Shown here: positions 31,521 through 43,310 of the stretch, piece after piece
Layout of the letters: each line of letters begins with the position of its first letter
Numbering within the stretch: the first letter of the stretch is position 1
DNA from: Eretmocerus hayati
Lineage: Eukaryota > Arthropoda > Insecta > Hymenoptera > Aphelinidae
Direction: 5' to 3'
Assembly: GCA_029851415.1 (NCBI GenBank)
Contig: CM056743.1
Location: 72,065,186-72,129,185, forward strand
DNA length: 64,000 bases
The notes under the pieces: generated by a model
The model's database searches: none
What the model was told of the DNA's origin: nothing
Seen by the model: the letters and a program-made list of their open reading frames with translations, nothing else
Made by a program: the position numbers and the translations under genes

Positions 31521-31966
31521 ACCTGTAGGGTTTTCCAGAGCCCGCAAGTCGTTTAACATTTCCAAGTTGATCAATTCCCCCTCTAAAGGGCCCAGAAAGC
31601 GTGTATATCAACATAGGTTCGAGTTTCACCATTTCTTAGCACATTCGACCCATCACAAACGATTAAATGGTTCAGGAAAATGTTGAAGGGTTGTGTACAC
31701 AATCCAAGCACCATATAGGTCATTTTGGACGATGTCAAGCTGTTAAATACAGCCCGGGTGCCCAAGAAATCAGCGTATTCCCGTCTCGAATTTAGTGTAA
31801 CTTCAGTGCCTCCTCCACACTCCAGGACAGTTTCAATCCAAATTGTTGCAATGCCACGTGGTGGAGGGTTGAAAAACGCGGAGAAACCTTTTTGAATCAA
31901 GTCAATCGATCGAAAATTCGCGCGGATGCACTTTATGGCGCAAATCCGATGTTTCGCCCCACTGTG

Positions 31967-32560
31967 CGTTGCCGCACGGTATGCTGATGCATGAACTCAG
32001 TTATGCAACGACACGAGGAACCAGAGAAATTTGGGTACGGGACGACACGAGGAGGTGTGTGTGTGTGTGTATGTGTGTGTGTATGTGTGTGAGTGTGCAT
32101 AGCTGAGATGAGCACCGTAGGGCAGCCAAGCGTTCAAGATCGACATGAAAAGACAACGCCGCTTTCCTCGCTCTCCTTCCAGCATCATCAAGCGGCAACG
32201 TATATAGCTCACCACAGCTCGCCCGCACGAAGAGGAGTATAGTAAGTTAGGTAGGTAAAGAGAGAGCGAGGAAGTGAGAGAGAGATAGAGCTCTAGTCTG
32301 TAACACGCGTCCAGCATCGGCGCGAAAAGACGACGCCGCTTTCCCTTCAACATCATCGAGAGTCAGCCAGCATGCCAATAGTGCAGCTGCCGAAGAGGAG
32401 TATAGGAAGGTAAGAGTGAGAGAGAAAGAGAGAGGTGAAGAGAGAGAGATAGAGTGTATGCACGCGATGAGCTATGTATAGCTAATGTGTGCATAAGCAC
32501 ATCCTCTCATTTTATTTTTGTTTTTAAAACAAGTAAGGTGCGTCAAAAGTGATTGAGCGA
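31967..32560. other. Low-complexity purine/pyrimidine region with (GT)n
   Basis: A (GT)n microsatellite with GTAT interruptions lies at about 32,055-32,098. Two diverged direct copies of a GACRACGCCGCTTTCC...AGCATCATC segment occur at about 32,150 and 32,325, with AGAG-rich tracts between. No gene was seen. Confidence 0.45.
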
Positions 32561-32569
32561 TCCATTAAT

Positions 32570-32790
32570 CAACCCCTCTTAATCCCCCAAAGATCGATCA
32601 ATCACGGGTGACGGGTTAACACCCCCGTCGCCCCGCCCACAATACCACGTGACTACCCCCACCCATCTGTCTGGACATTGGGTACCATTACTACTCGCGG
32701 AGATTCGAACCCAGGACCTTCGTTTCTCTGGATTCCATAGTTGACAAATCTGAAGTGCTTCCACAATTGGACAATCATTCGTCAGGTGAG
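32570..32790 (-). repeat. Possible tRNA-derived SINE fragment
   Basis: On the minus strand a perfect B-box-like GGTTCGAATCTCC follows AAGGTCCTG, as in tRNA-derived SINE heads. An upstream TTGTCCAATTGTGGAAGC might be a diverged A box. The tail toward 32,570 is GC-rich then AT-rich. I see only one copy, so this is tentative. Confidence 0.3.
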
Positions 32791-33971
32791 ATAGGCTTCG
32801 ACACTTCTGTCTCATGAATCCTCAATCTGATGCCTTTCCTGAAAAATTTTCCCCCATCGTTGCAGTTGGCAGTTGTACGGATCCTCGCATCGAGAATATC
32901 ACTGATCCACCATCTTCTCCCAGCATATGCGACGACCACCACAGCTCCACGACCATTGTCCGAGGCAACATGCATCAAAGTGATTGGGCTTTTCCTGGAG
33001 AATCTCGCGGAAGGCAGTGTACTGCTGTCGCAATGGCTAGTATTGCCTTGAATCATTTGGATGATCCGCGTTACTGGTCACACGAAGACGTGGACTATAC
33101 CTTGGTGATAGGCGATTCGTTGTATCCGGCGAGTATGCGAGCGAGATAAACGATACCGAATGAACCACTACCGCAATATTCGCGGGCAGAAGAAGTGCTA
33201 AGTCATTTCTGTATTGGGGATTCTACAGCTAGTACAAAAATGACTGATGTACTTTACGGTCAATGACTATTGCGTGTGAAGGGATTCCCAAATCTCAGAG
33301 ATATTCTGCAATCAATTATTGATTCAGGGTCAAAGGGTATCCTAACAGCATGTGGGATTCCTGTCGCGCTGATGAATGTTGATGGGAAGATTGGTTACTT
33401 TGATTCTCACTCAAGGAGTCTACATGGGAAAATCGTATGCGAAGAGGGTGCAGCTTGTTTCATGATTACGTTCGATCTCGAATTTCTTCATGATTTGCTC
33501 ATTCTGAATGTATGTGGTAGCTATGATCGTGCACGTAATTTTCGATTTCACTTTCCCGAAGTTGGAATAGAGATCATCGATTGGGATGACAATCCTGAAG
33601 CGTTGCGTGCATTGAATGAAGCGAATGGCGTGATTGATGAAGATTCTTGCAATGATTCTGATAAATCTGAACCTAGCTACGGGAATAGAATCTGTGATAT
33701 GAATTGGATTTTCGATAATCTTCATAAGAAATTTGACAACCATAGTGGGAATGCAGATTGTGATTTTACAAAACTTAATCTTGTTGGTATTTGTAACAGA
33801 GGCTCATCAAAATCATCTAAGTATAAGTGTGAGAATTGCAGCTTGACTAAATGTATAAGTAGTACACCAGATACCTGTACAAGTCTTGATTTGAATTCAG
33901 CAGCCATCATCGGAAGTCTAACAATTGACATAGGCCAGTCCCAGCTAGAATAACTCCTTGGAGCATATATA

Positions 33972-35430
33972 TGTTACCGTGAATGTCCGACATTCACTGA
34001 TGAGCTTAGTGAATGTCCGGTATGGAATCGCACTTCGGGTTTTCACTAGTGATTCTCAAGATTCACTGGTGTACATCGGTGAATGTCCGAACTCACCTTC
34101 TCGACTTAAGTCGTAGAACATAGAAATGAACTTCGATCATCAAGCGGATTTCCGCGCAGTCAACCAACCCGTCAATTCCGACCCGTAATGTCGAAAATTT
34201 CTTATGTAATTCTAGGTGTCATCACAGTTTGGATTAATGTAACAAACGAAAGAAAAATTTATATCTACATGTCTTTTCAACGCCGCGATCTGTACAGATG
34301 CGTAAGGTGACGAATTTTAGTTCTGTTTCAATTTGTATCATCATAGGTTAATCTTTGTGAATCATGTAATATAAGTGTGCCTAAATTGCCCCCGACTACT
34401 TTTGGTTTCCTCGCCATTCTAGCTCATCCCAATAATTTTCAACGTACTTCAGCTCATTCCAAAGCTTGTTTCAAGACCTTCAAAATGAGCTGAGGTACGT
34501 TTGATTTTAACACAAGGAGAACCGAGCTATCTTGATTTCTGCACAGAAAGATTTTTTGCGAGTTTTTCACAGTGTGTTCCTAATTTGCACCCACGGGAGA
34601 AAGAGGCCCATTTCCATGAGATTATACGAGTTTTTCGTATAATCGGGATATTTCGGCTCCCAGACCTTGAAATAAGACGTACTTGAGTTCATTTTGTAGC
34701 TTTTTATACCTCTTTTCAAAACTTTTAGGTTAGATTGATGTATTTGAATGGAGTGAAGACCAAGTTTAGAAAAAGACTATGGAGGCAAATCAGGAACACT
34801 GCACTATTTTTAGTGTAGAATCGGCTAGAAATCGAATTTTGCAATTCGGCAAAAAGTATTTTGAAGTTGGGAGAAAGATGAAGGAAGTAAGCTGAAGAAC
34901 GCTGGATAATCGGTCACATTAATTTTATTCGACATGGTTTTTAGTGACTAACAAAAAAGAAGTCAAAAGTACCGAAAACCACTTTTTTGTTGTAAGAAAT
35001 ATGCGCGGGTCATTGGGGATCGGTCCAAAATATTTCTTCTCTCGTATTTCAATGTAAAAAACATGAAGGAAACGCGTGGCAAGGTCTACGGGTGCGTACA
35101 TTTGAGAATTCGAGTGGGGGCAAATTAGGCACAGTCACCTTGACTGTTATGAGAGGGATATATTAAATTTTTTAAAGCCAATCCCGATCTTGTTTGATTT
35201 TCAAAAGTTAATTTTCGATTCGATTCGATCATTCACCGATGCAGACCAGTGGATCTTGAGAATCACTAGTGAATGTCCGAAGTCAGGTGCATATGACATA
35301 CATTCACTGGCTGTATTAGGGAATCTCAAGATTCACTAGTGAATGTCGGACATTCACTGATGAGCTCAGTGAATTCCCGGAGTCACCAGGGAATCTTAGG
35401 ATTTCCTGACTTCGGACATTCACGGTAACA
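33972..35430. mobile_element. 1,459-bp element with TGTTACC...GGTAACA ends and TATA target duplication
   Basis: Terminal inverted repeats begin TGTTACCGTGAATGTCCGA. Subterminal copies of GTGAATGTCCG and AGATTCACTAGTGAATGTC repeat in both orientations. TATA flanks it at 33968-33971 and 35431-35434; removing the element and one TATA restores the reading frame of the transposase it interrupts, which fixes the boundaries. TGT...ACA ends with a 4-bp duplication recall Ginger-type elements, but there is no transposase inside, so the class is open. Confidence 0.75.
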
Positions 35431-35488
35431 TATACATTATATGTCAAACAAGACATACCAAAAATATCATGGTAATGTTCTCGACTAC

Positions 35489-35739
35489 TAATAATAGTGA
35501 TGGTAGTTTTTCGTCCTTGAAAAATAACAGTGAGGGTATTTTTCGTCGATCTTTAAGGACTGGATGTTGGAATACTGCCAAAAGAACCAGAATTCCATGA
35601 AAGAGAATCATTTATTCTCAACGTTTCGTCTACCTGGGTTTGTAGACCTCTTCAGGAGTAAATATCTGTACAAACAAACAGTATTCCAACATCCAGTCCT
35701 TAAAGATCGACGAAAAATACCCTCACTGTTCTTGACTAC
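35489..35739. mobile_element. Penelope-type hairpin insertion with 52-bp inverted arms
   Basis: Arms 35526-35577 and 35679-35730 are perfect inverted repeats (AACAGTGAGGGTATTTTTCG...). A 12-bp near-duplication GTTCTYGACTAC at 35477-35488 and 35728-35739 flanks it, and the transposase reading resumes after it (HGNVLDY then VIIAAEE). It holds no protein. The loop carries the ribozyme-like motif listed separately, which is why I link it to Penelope-like elements. Confidence 0.65.
35616..35659 (-). ncRNA. Hammerhead-ribozyme-like core
   Basis: On the minus strand CTGAAGA (fits the CUGANGA core, 35655-35649) is followed by a 6-bp stem GTCTAC/GTAGAC (35647-35642 and 35633-35628) closing an 8-nt loop, then GAAAC (35627-35623). 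This is the order core, stem II, GAAA of hammerhead ribozymes, known in Penelope-like elements. Stems I and III and the cleavage site are not resolved by eye. Confidence 0.5.
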
Positions 35740-36089
35740 GTTATCATTGCCGCCGAGGAACAAATGGAAGAGAACCGAGAGAAAGAAGGCTTTCGCAGAA
35801 GAGTGAAACGATTTTATCTTGGATGAAAATGGTAAGAAAATTTATCTCTTAGATGGAGAAAGGGATGGAGGATACATGAAACGATCTCATGTGAATAGTG
35901 CTTACACATCCCCGGCGCACACACTATGAAATTCGGTGTCTGGTGGGCACTCATCACTGCACATCGAAGAAAGGGCCTAACGGGGACTTATCATAGCGGA
36001 AATTGTAGGTATGAACGTGTAAAATATGAATCCATTTCCTTTGAGATGCCTTCTAGCCACGTCTTAGAAAGCGTAGGTCAATAATGACG

Positions 36090-36990
36090 AAATTTCCGGG
36101 ACCCTGAGATAAATCACTGCATAACTTGTCTGGATTGCAAAATTCACTATTGCGATTGAGAGGTGAATTTTACGCTTTTTCAACGGAGAATCTGCTGGTG
36201 ACTCTGGATTTTACCTTGAGGTCAATCTTTGAGGTTATACCGGGGTTATTTCGAGTTCATGGGGGATTTTTCATAATCCTGACATCGGCATTGGAAAGAG
36301 CGTGAAATTTTACGTCGAAGTACGTACCCCTAGAATTTTCAAAAATCACCTCCAGAAGTCGTCACCAGGTTAAATGCCATCCAGGTCACGTTTTAGCCAA
36401 AAATTGCCCTCTAACTCGACTGGGTTGCAAAACTCACTAGTGTGATGGATAGGCAAATATCTAGCTTCTCTAACGAGGAATCCGATAGTGACCTTGGATT
36501 TGACCTTGAGGTCAATCTTTGAGGTTATACCGGGGTCGTTTCGAAATCATCGAGAGTTAATTATAATTCTGACAGCGGCATTGGAAAGAGCGTAAAATTC
36601 TACGTCGAAATACGTACTTTTCAAATTCCCAAGAATTACCTCCGAAGGTTGCCACCAGATTAAATGCGGTTCAGGTCACGTTCTAGCCGAAAATCGCCCT
36701 CTAACTCGACTGGGTTGCGAAATTCACTATTGCGATGGATAGGCCACGCATTCTCAACGCGGAATCCGATGGTGACCTTGGATTCAATTTTTGAGGCCTT
36801 GAGGTAAATTTTCGAGGTTATACCGGGGTTATTCCGAGTATATGGAGGGTTTATCATAATTCTGACATCGGCATTATGAAGAGCCTAAAATTCCACGTCA
36901 AAATACGTGAAATTCTTTTGAATTTCACAATTTTGTAATTTCAAGATTTTTTTCCAAAAATTACCTCCAGAGGTCGCCACCAAGTCAAAT
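36090..36990 (+). repeat. Three tandem copies of an about 297-bp unit
   Basis: The word TTGAGGTTATACCGGGGT recurs near 36,229, 36,526 and 36,815, and CTCTAACTCGACTGGGTTGC near 36,411 and 36,700. Copies differ by substitutions and small indels. There is no gene in it or in 36,990-37,480. Confidence 0.75.
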
Positions 36991-37483
36991 GCCACACGGG
37001 TTGCATTTCTTTGCATCTGAATATTCAGGTAAAGATTCATCTGCTTGGAGGATCAATGACTTATATCCTAGCAGTGCACGTCTTGGGTCCTGTTATCAAA
37101 CTGCATCTGCATCTATTCAAATCGTACTTCACTGTAACTTTACTGTTGTGTCTTCTGCCGATTGAGGGTATTTTGCTTCCTCAAAGATAAGGCTTGATTG
37201 GTATGGAGGATTTCGAGGAGGAGATTCTCGATCTCACTCATCCTCTAGTAGTCTTGCACGAGTCACGAGAGTTATCTCATCCCATTCTACCCGGCTATAT
37301 CTATCAAGTATCACCCTCACAGCACATAACGAATATGTCGATTCGGTATTAACTACTCGGTCAATATGTTCATAAGTGTAGGCGAATGACTTAGTTGTAT
37401 CCCCTTAGTAGAAACTGATGAGACTTCTCAGATCTAACTGGAAATTCGAGGAATCGTTCATATCACTAATTAATGATACCAAT

Positions 37484-37525
37484 CAGTCTACTCATTGTGA
37501 GCTATAGCTCACAATGAGGAGACTG
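37484..37525. repeat. 42-bp palindrome with one mismatch
   Basis: CTCATTGTGAGCTATAGCTCACAATGAG forms the inner perfect part in two 14-bp halves; outer CAGTCTA/GAGACTG differ by one base. It sits at the left end of a diverged inverted repeat. Confidence 0.75.
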
Positions 37526-37569
37526 ATAAGTTCCCGCTGAATTTTTGTGAAAGAATTGCCTGGAGAAAA

Positions 37570-38375
37570 CAACAACGTTACAGTACCATTCAAAAGTTCT
37601 CGATGGGTGAGCATCCAAGTACCACGACCTGCATTAGCAATAAGTCAAGTTCCACGCGTCGTAGGAAAATTCTCACAGAAGCATCCCAAAGAACGCATAA
37701 AATACCAACTTTCAGTGGAATCGGATGATTTCCATCGAATATTTTTGAATGTTCTACACACTGGTAAAAGTATCAGAAATTCAAAATTTTCTCACTCTAA
37801 TTCAGACCTCTGCAGTTTTAATGCGAATGGAGAAACGGCAATCCTGAAACAAGCATCTTGTGAAGCGTCAAAAATGCTATAATGCTATAAGGAACCACTT
37901 TTTGATTCTTCTTCACGGACCGTGTATGAAGACGTGCGAGCTATCCAAATCTCCAAAATCATGGTTTTTTTTACCGTTTACTGTGCCATTTCCGGTGATG
38001 AACAGTCATTTTGGAAATCTAGGCATTCCGTACGTTCTCATACGCGAGACGTTAGAAATAATCGAAACATAGATATACTTAGATTATCCCGCTTTACAGG
38101 ATGTTTCTTTCAGAATTGCCGTGTCTTCATTTGCATTACAACTGTAGGGGTCTCAATGGGAGTATACAATTTTTAGATTTTCTATGTTTCCACCAGCATG
38201 TTGGACCTTCGAAATTATCCGATAAGGAACATCCAAACACAACCATAGTTCATACGCCTTCTGCCCTTCAAAATGCTTTTTTCCAATTTCCACACGACAC
38301 ATAGAATTTGAGTTATCGCTGTTGCAAGTCAAGGTGCCAGAGGGCTCACCCATCGAGAACTTTTGAACGGTACTT
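37570..38375. repeat. Diverged inverted repeat of unknown element
   Basis: GTACCATTCAAAAGTTCTCG at 37,581 matches the complement ending near 38,372 (CGAGAACTTTTGAACGGTAC), with CGATGGGTGAGC continuing the match. The interior has weaker symmetry. No transposase was seen; the 111-codon plus frame at 37,547-37,882 has no recognised domain. Confidence 0.5.
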
Positions 38376-38759
38376 CATATGGCATATTGTCACCCCAGCC
38401 CTCTCAGCTCATATTAGTCGAGATCATACTGTTCTACGTATTCAAATCATCTCCTAATTCATAGTGAGTGTCCCAAATTTGCTCCAACGTTTCCCGTTTC
38501 GCTCAGTACTTCTCTCCGTCTTGATAATTCTCAACCGTAACTCATTTCAAAGCTTGTTCCAGAACGTTCGCGATGATTTGAGATTACTTCAATCTTTATC
38601 CAGTGTAGCCCAAAGTATACCAATTTTAGCAACAGAAGATCTATTCTCAATCACAAGAGAGTGGCATATTCTTCCTTGTATAAGAGGCCTATTCCTATGG
38701 AATCACTTTGTTGTTTATACTTTCTCCAAGGGAGTATTTTCGTGACAGCAAATTTTTGA
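38376..38759. other. No gene seen
   Basis: Contains a CCCAAATTTGC...TCATTTCAAAGCTTGTT segment that resembles one at about 34,385-34,475 inside the 1,459-bp element, so it may be a related element fragment. Confidence 0.35.
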
Positions 38760-41720
38760 TCGACTCTTTCATTGAATCGCATATTGGCTGCACCGTTTCC
38801 TGCCCACTTCTCGGGCAGTAATGAATTCTGAGAGTTTCAGGAATCTCAGAGGAGGCATTTTCCACATCCATGCGCATCTTGTGGATGTTCGGCACATGTC
38901 TGTCTGTCTGTCTGTCTGTCTGTCAGAATTCGTCGGAAATCCACTCCGAATTCGATACCTCGCTGATTCCCGCGAGACCCACTGGGATCTCTCTACTTCT
39001 CGGGCGATAATAAATTCTGAGGGTTTCAGGAATTTCAGAGGAGCAATGTCTACATCAATGATCATCTCGTGTATATTCCGCACGTATCTGTCTGTCAGGA
39101 TTCGTTATAAATCCACTTCGACCTCGATATCTCACTGATTTCCGCAAGATACACTGGTTTCTGTCCACTTCTGGGGGATTGTGAAGTCTGAGGATTCCAG
39201 GATTCTCAAAGTGGGCCATCTCCACATCGATGATCATCTTGTGAATGTTTGGCATTTGTGTGTTTGTCGGAATTCGTTATGGATCCACTCCGAACTTGAT
39301 ATCTCGATGTTATTCGGGCTCGGCACCGTTCTCTGTCCACTCTTCGGGCGGGAATGGCTTTCTGGGGATTCAAGAGTCTCAGAATGAGCAATTCCGACAT
39401 TGATGATCATCTTGTGGATGTTTGTTACATGTCTGTCTACCAGGATTCGTTATAAATCCCCTCCGAACTCGACATCTCGCTCATTCCCGCGAGATCCACG
39501 TGTTTTTGCAAACTTCTGCGGCGGTAATAGATACTGAAGATTTCGAGAATCCCAGAGAGGTAATCTCCACATCAATGGTCATCTTGTGGATGTTTGCCCT
39601 GGATTTGTCTTTCAGAATTCGTTATGAATCCACTCCGAATTCGATCACTCGCTGATTTCCGCGAGATCCACTGGTTCCTCTCTACTTCTCGGAAGGTTAT
39701 AAATTCTGAGGGTTCCAGGAATCCCAGAGTGAGCAATCTCCACATTGATGATCATCTTGTGGATGTTTGACATGACGTGTCTGTCAGAATTCGTTATGAA
39801 TCCACTCCGAACTCCATAACTCGATGTTAGTCAGTCTCGGCACCGTTTTCTGTCCATTTTTCGGGCGGTAATGAATTCTGGAGGTTTCAGGAATCCCAGA
39901 GAGAGCAATTTCCACATCGATGATGATCTTGTAGATGTTTGGCATGTGGTTGTCTGACAGTATTCGTTATGAATCCACTTCGGACTCGATACTTCGCTGA
40001 TTCCCGCGAGACCCACTGGGATCTCTTTACTTCTCGGGCGATAATAAATGCTGAGGGTTTCAGGAATTCCAGAGGGGCGATGTCTACATCAATGATCATC
40101 TCGTGTATATTCCGTACGTATCTGTTTGTCAGGATTCGTTATAAATCCACTCCAACCTCGATATCTGACTGATTCCCGCGAGATCCACGAGTTTCTGTCA
40201 ACTTCCGGGGCGGTAATATATTCTGAGGGTTCCAGGGATCTCACAGAAGGCATTTCCCACATCAATGCGCATCTAGTGGATGTTCCCACATGTCTATCTG
40301 TCAGGATTCGTTACAAATCCACACCGAACTCTATACCTCTCTGCTTCCCGCGGGAGCAACTGATTTCTCTTCACTCCTTGGGCGGTACTGGATCCTGAGG
40401 GTTTCAAGAATCTCAGTGGGGATAATCTCCACATCGATGATGATCTAGAGGATGTTTTGCCTGTGTCTGTTCGTCAGAATTCGTTATAAATGCACTGCGA
40501 CTCCGATATCTCGCTGATATCCGCGAGATCCACTGGTTTATGCCCACTTCGGAAGCGGTAGTAGATCCTGAGGGTTTAAAGAATCCCAGTGGGGATAATC
40601 TCCACATCAATGGTCATCTTGTAGATGTTTGGCCTGGATTTGTCTGTCAGAATGCGTTATAAATCCACACCGAACTCGATAACTCGCCGATACCCGCGAG
40701 ATCCACTAGTCTCTGCCGACTTCTGGGGCGGTCTCGAATTCTGAGGGTTCCAGGAATCTCAAAGGAGGCATTTTCGACATCAAGGCGCATCTTGCGGATG
40801 TTTGGCACATGTCCGTCTGTCTGTCAGAATCCGTCATATATCCACTCCGAACTCAATACCTCGCTGATTGCTGCGAGACCCACTGGGATCTCTCTACTTC
40901 TCGGGCGGTAATGAGTTCTGAGTGTTCCTGGAATCTCACAGTGGGCAATCTCTACATTAATGGTCAGCTTGTGTATTTTTTGCCCGTATCTGTCTGTCAG
41001 AATTCCTTATAAATCAACTTCAAACTTGATATTTCGCTGATTTCAGCGAGATGTATTGGTTTCTGTCAACTTCTGGGGCGGTAATGGCTTCTGGAAGCCT
41101 CAGGAATCTCGAATGGGTCAATCTCCGCATCAATGGTCATCTCGTGGATGTTTGGCACGTGTCTGCCTGTCAGAATTCGTTATGAATCCACTCCGAACTC
41201 GATTACCCGCTGATTCCCGCGAGATCCTCTGGTCTCTGTCATTCTCTGGGGCGGTAATAAATCCTGAGGGTTCCAGAAATCTCAGTGGGGGTTATCTCCA
41301 CATCAATGGTCATCTTGTGGATGTTTGGCACGTGTCTGTCTGTCAGAATTCGTTATGAATCCACTCCGAACTCGATAACTCGCCGATTCCTGCGAGATCC
41401 ACTGGTCTCTGTCAACTTCTGGAGCGGTAATAAATTCTGAGGATTTTTGGAATCTCGGAAAGGGCGCCGTCCTCCACATTGAAGAGCATCTCGTCAATGT
41501 TTGGCACGTGCGTGTCTGTCAGATTTTGTTATACATCCACTCTGAACTCGTTATCTCGTTGATTTCCGCGAGCTCCACTGGATTCTGTCCACATTTCGCG
41601 CGATAATGAATTCTGAGCGTCCTTAGGAACCCCAGAGGGGGCAATCTCCACATCAATGGTTATCTTATGGATGTTCGGCATGTGTGTGGCTGACAGAATT
41701 GGTCATGAATCCGTCACTTT
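38760..41720 (+). repeat. Tandem array, 17 units of about 173 bp
   Basis: The marker GGGCGGTAATGAATTCTGAGG recurs at about 38,812, 39,001, 39,173, 39,346, 39,516, 39,691, 39,863, 40,037, 40,207, 40,379, 40,551, 40,727, 40,902, 41,075, 41,249, 41,421 and 41,597. Units also share TCAGAATTCGTTATGAATCC and CCGCGAGATCCACTGG. The first unit is longer because of a (CTGT)n tract at about 38,898-38,922. Unit divergence is even, with no higher-order block noticed. Confidence 0.88.
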
Positions 41721-43190
41721 CCGTCTCCCGAACTGAGTATTCCAACCATATTCCCGAGTTTCGCTGATTTCCATCCACTCCAACCGTCATAACTCGGCCA
41801 TTTTGGACTTCATCGCCATTTCGTTCGTGTATCCTTCGAGCAATGAAGGAGTAATGAAATATCGGTCGAGTTCCATATCTGCAGGTTCTTTTTTCACTCC
41901 ATGCCTGGGCTAGCTTCATATGATTTCAGCCCAGAATCGTTATAACTCCGTCATTTTTTAACTTAACGCCATTTTGCTTGTAGTTTCTCAGAGCAATTGA
42001 AAAGTAACCAAAAATGAGTTCAAACTCAATTTCGCAACACGGTTCTTCCGTCAATCTTTGTTGCTACCTTCAGCTTCCGTCAGCCCAGGACTCGATTTCT
42101 CGAGATCGGGAAGAGGAATAAAATCCGCTGCGTGGTGATAAATTAGCAATAAAAGAGTAATTATTGTTGTCATAGTTATTTTTGATTTGGCATGACTTGC
42201 CTGGGCTAGCCTCAGGGACGTCACATTTGATTTGTATTCCGATTCTCATCTCACTCGAACTGATATTCAATCCATTGTGGAAAGAAATTCTCATTCCATT
42301 GAAGAAGTTCATAATCTGTTATATGCGATTCTCAGATGTTTGGGTGCTCGTGAAACTGCATAAAATAGTATTTGCACCTCATTCTTGATGTTCCTCGCTC
42401 CCAAGCGATTTCTTCGACCCTCGCCTGCGGCTAGGGCCGAAAACCAATCGCTCAGAAGCGATCTACAACCTCATGAACTTGGTGCAAAACATACTATTTC
42501 GATACACTGTGCGTAAAAGTGCACTTTGCGCACAGTTTGTTGACTTTTACTCACAGTTTATCGAAAAGTATAGTTAGATACTTGTATCGAAATGTACTAT
42601 TTAATTATTCTGTGCGCGAAAATGGCTATCTAGACGCGAGTCTGCGTGCATAAAGTGGATTTGCGCATTATTTCGGATCAACTGTATGTTAAGAATTTTT
42701 CATGCAATGCGTGAACGGGGATCAGTGCGTCACTTTTTTTTACGCACTGCTTCAAGAGACTTCTGTGCCCCAATGAGGCATTTGCGCACTGTTCAAACTG
42801 TGTTTGCGCACTGGAATTATATTACTGTCTGACCAATCTACTCTCGGTAGAAAAGTGAGAGTTATGAATTCCTAGCTGTAGATGATTCAGAAAGAAAATC
42901 GGAGAATTGAGCATGCATGTCTATGTATCGCTAAGGAAAGGGATACGAAGCCTCCAATTACTCATTGTTCTGGATGAATTCATAGTAAATATACTCAGTC
43001 GATCGACGGAGATAGAGATGTTCATAATCTTTGAAATTACATTCTCAGATTCATGCAGATGATCAATCATCGCTACACAAATTTACATATGTAATATCAA
43101 AATTAGATTCACTGCTAGGTGGCCATACTTTTGAGCAACGTGGTAACACGCTATGATAACGAAACTTTTCTCCGATACATCCTTCAGCAT
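41721..43190. other. No gene; cluster of TTGCGCACTG words
   Basis: Between 42,500 and 42,830 the words TTTGCGCAC, TACGCACTG and GTGCGTAAAAGTGCAC recur at least six times, mostly as TTTGCGCACTG on the plus strand. The rest is AT-rich and without supported features. Confidence 0.4.
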
Positions 43191-43197
43191 TTCTTTT

Positions 43198-43310
43198 CAG
43201 TCGGGCGGCTCCGCCTCCTGTACCCCCGCCAGGGCTTTGCCCCTGGACCCCGCCGGGGGTTTTACCCCCTGGACCCCCACGGGGGGTTGCGGCCCCGGAT
43301 CCACTCATGC
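43198..43310. repeat. GC-rich serial hairpin segment
   Basis: Consecutive self-complementary words (GGGCGGCTCCGCC, GGGCTTTGCCC, GCCGGGGGTTTTACCCCC, and CCCCCACGGGGGG) are each separated by CTGGACCCC. The composition contrasts sharply with AT-rich flanks. It is non-coding in appearance. Confidence 0.6.

Larger units (their letters stand above)
22510..31966. mobile_element. Large foldback element, 9.46 kb, arms of inverted satellite units
   Basis: The ends are inverted copies beginning CACAGTGGGGCG (22510 and, complemented, 31966), and homology continues inward for about 450 bp of non-repetitive sequence. Each arm then changes to tandem units of about 174 bp, plus-oriented on the left and minus-oriented on the right. 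A non-repetitive core (24,720-26,350) separates them. The arms are unequal: about 10 units against about 30. No transposase was found inside, so mobility would depend on another element. No target-site duplication is evident. Confidence 0.8.
32814..35950 (+). pseudogene. Mutator-like transposase with N-terminal viral-USP-like cysteine protease domain, interrupted twice
   Basis: The first part matches the herpesvirus-tegument-type ubiquitin protease fold: GNMHQSDWAF, nucleophile Cys in GRQCTAVAMASIAL (33018-33020), YWSHEDVDYTLVIGDSLY, then GILTACGIPVAL and Asp/His in GYFDSHSRS (His 33408-33410). The second part is Mutator-like: a Cys pair YKCENCSLTKC, NSAAIIGSLTIDIGQSQLEELLGA, then after an inserted element YMSNKTYQKYHGN, then after a second insertion VIIAAEEQMEEN and, in another frame, DFILDENGKKI and GGYMKRSHVNSAY. 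In-frame stops occur at 33147, 33264 and 33951; a frameshift lies near 35,795. The pieces joined across the insertions stay in frame, which supports one gene. The downstream DDE region was not seen. Confidence 0.7.
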
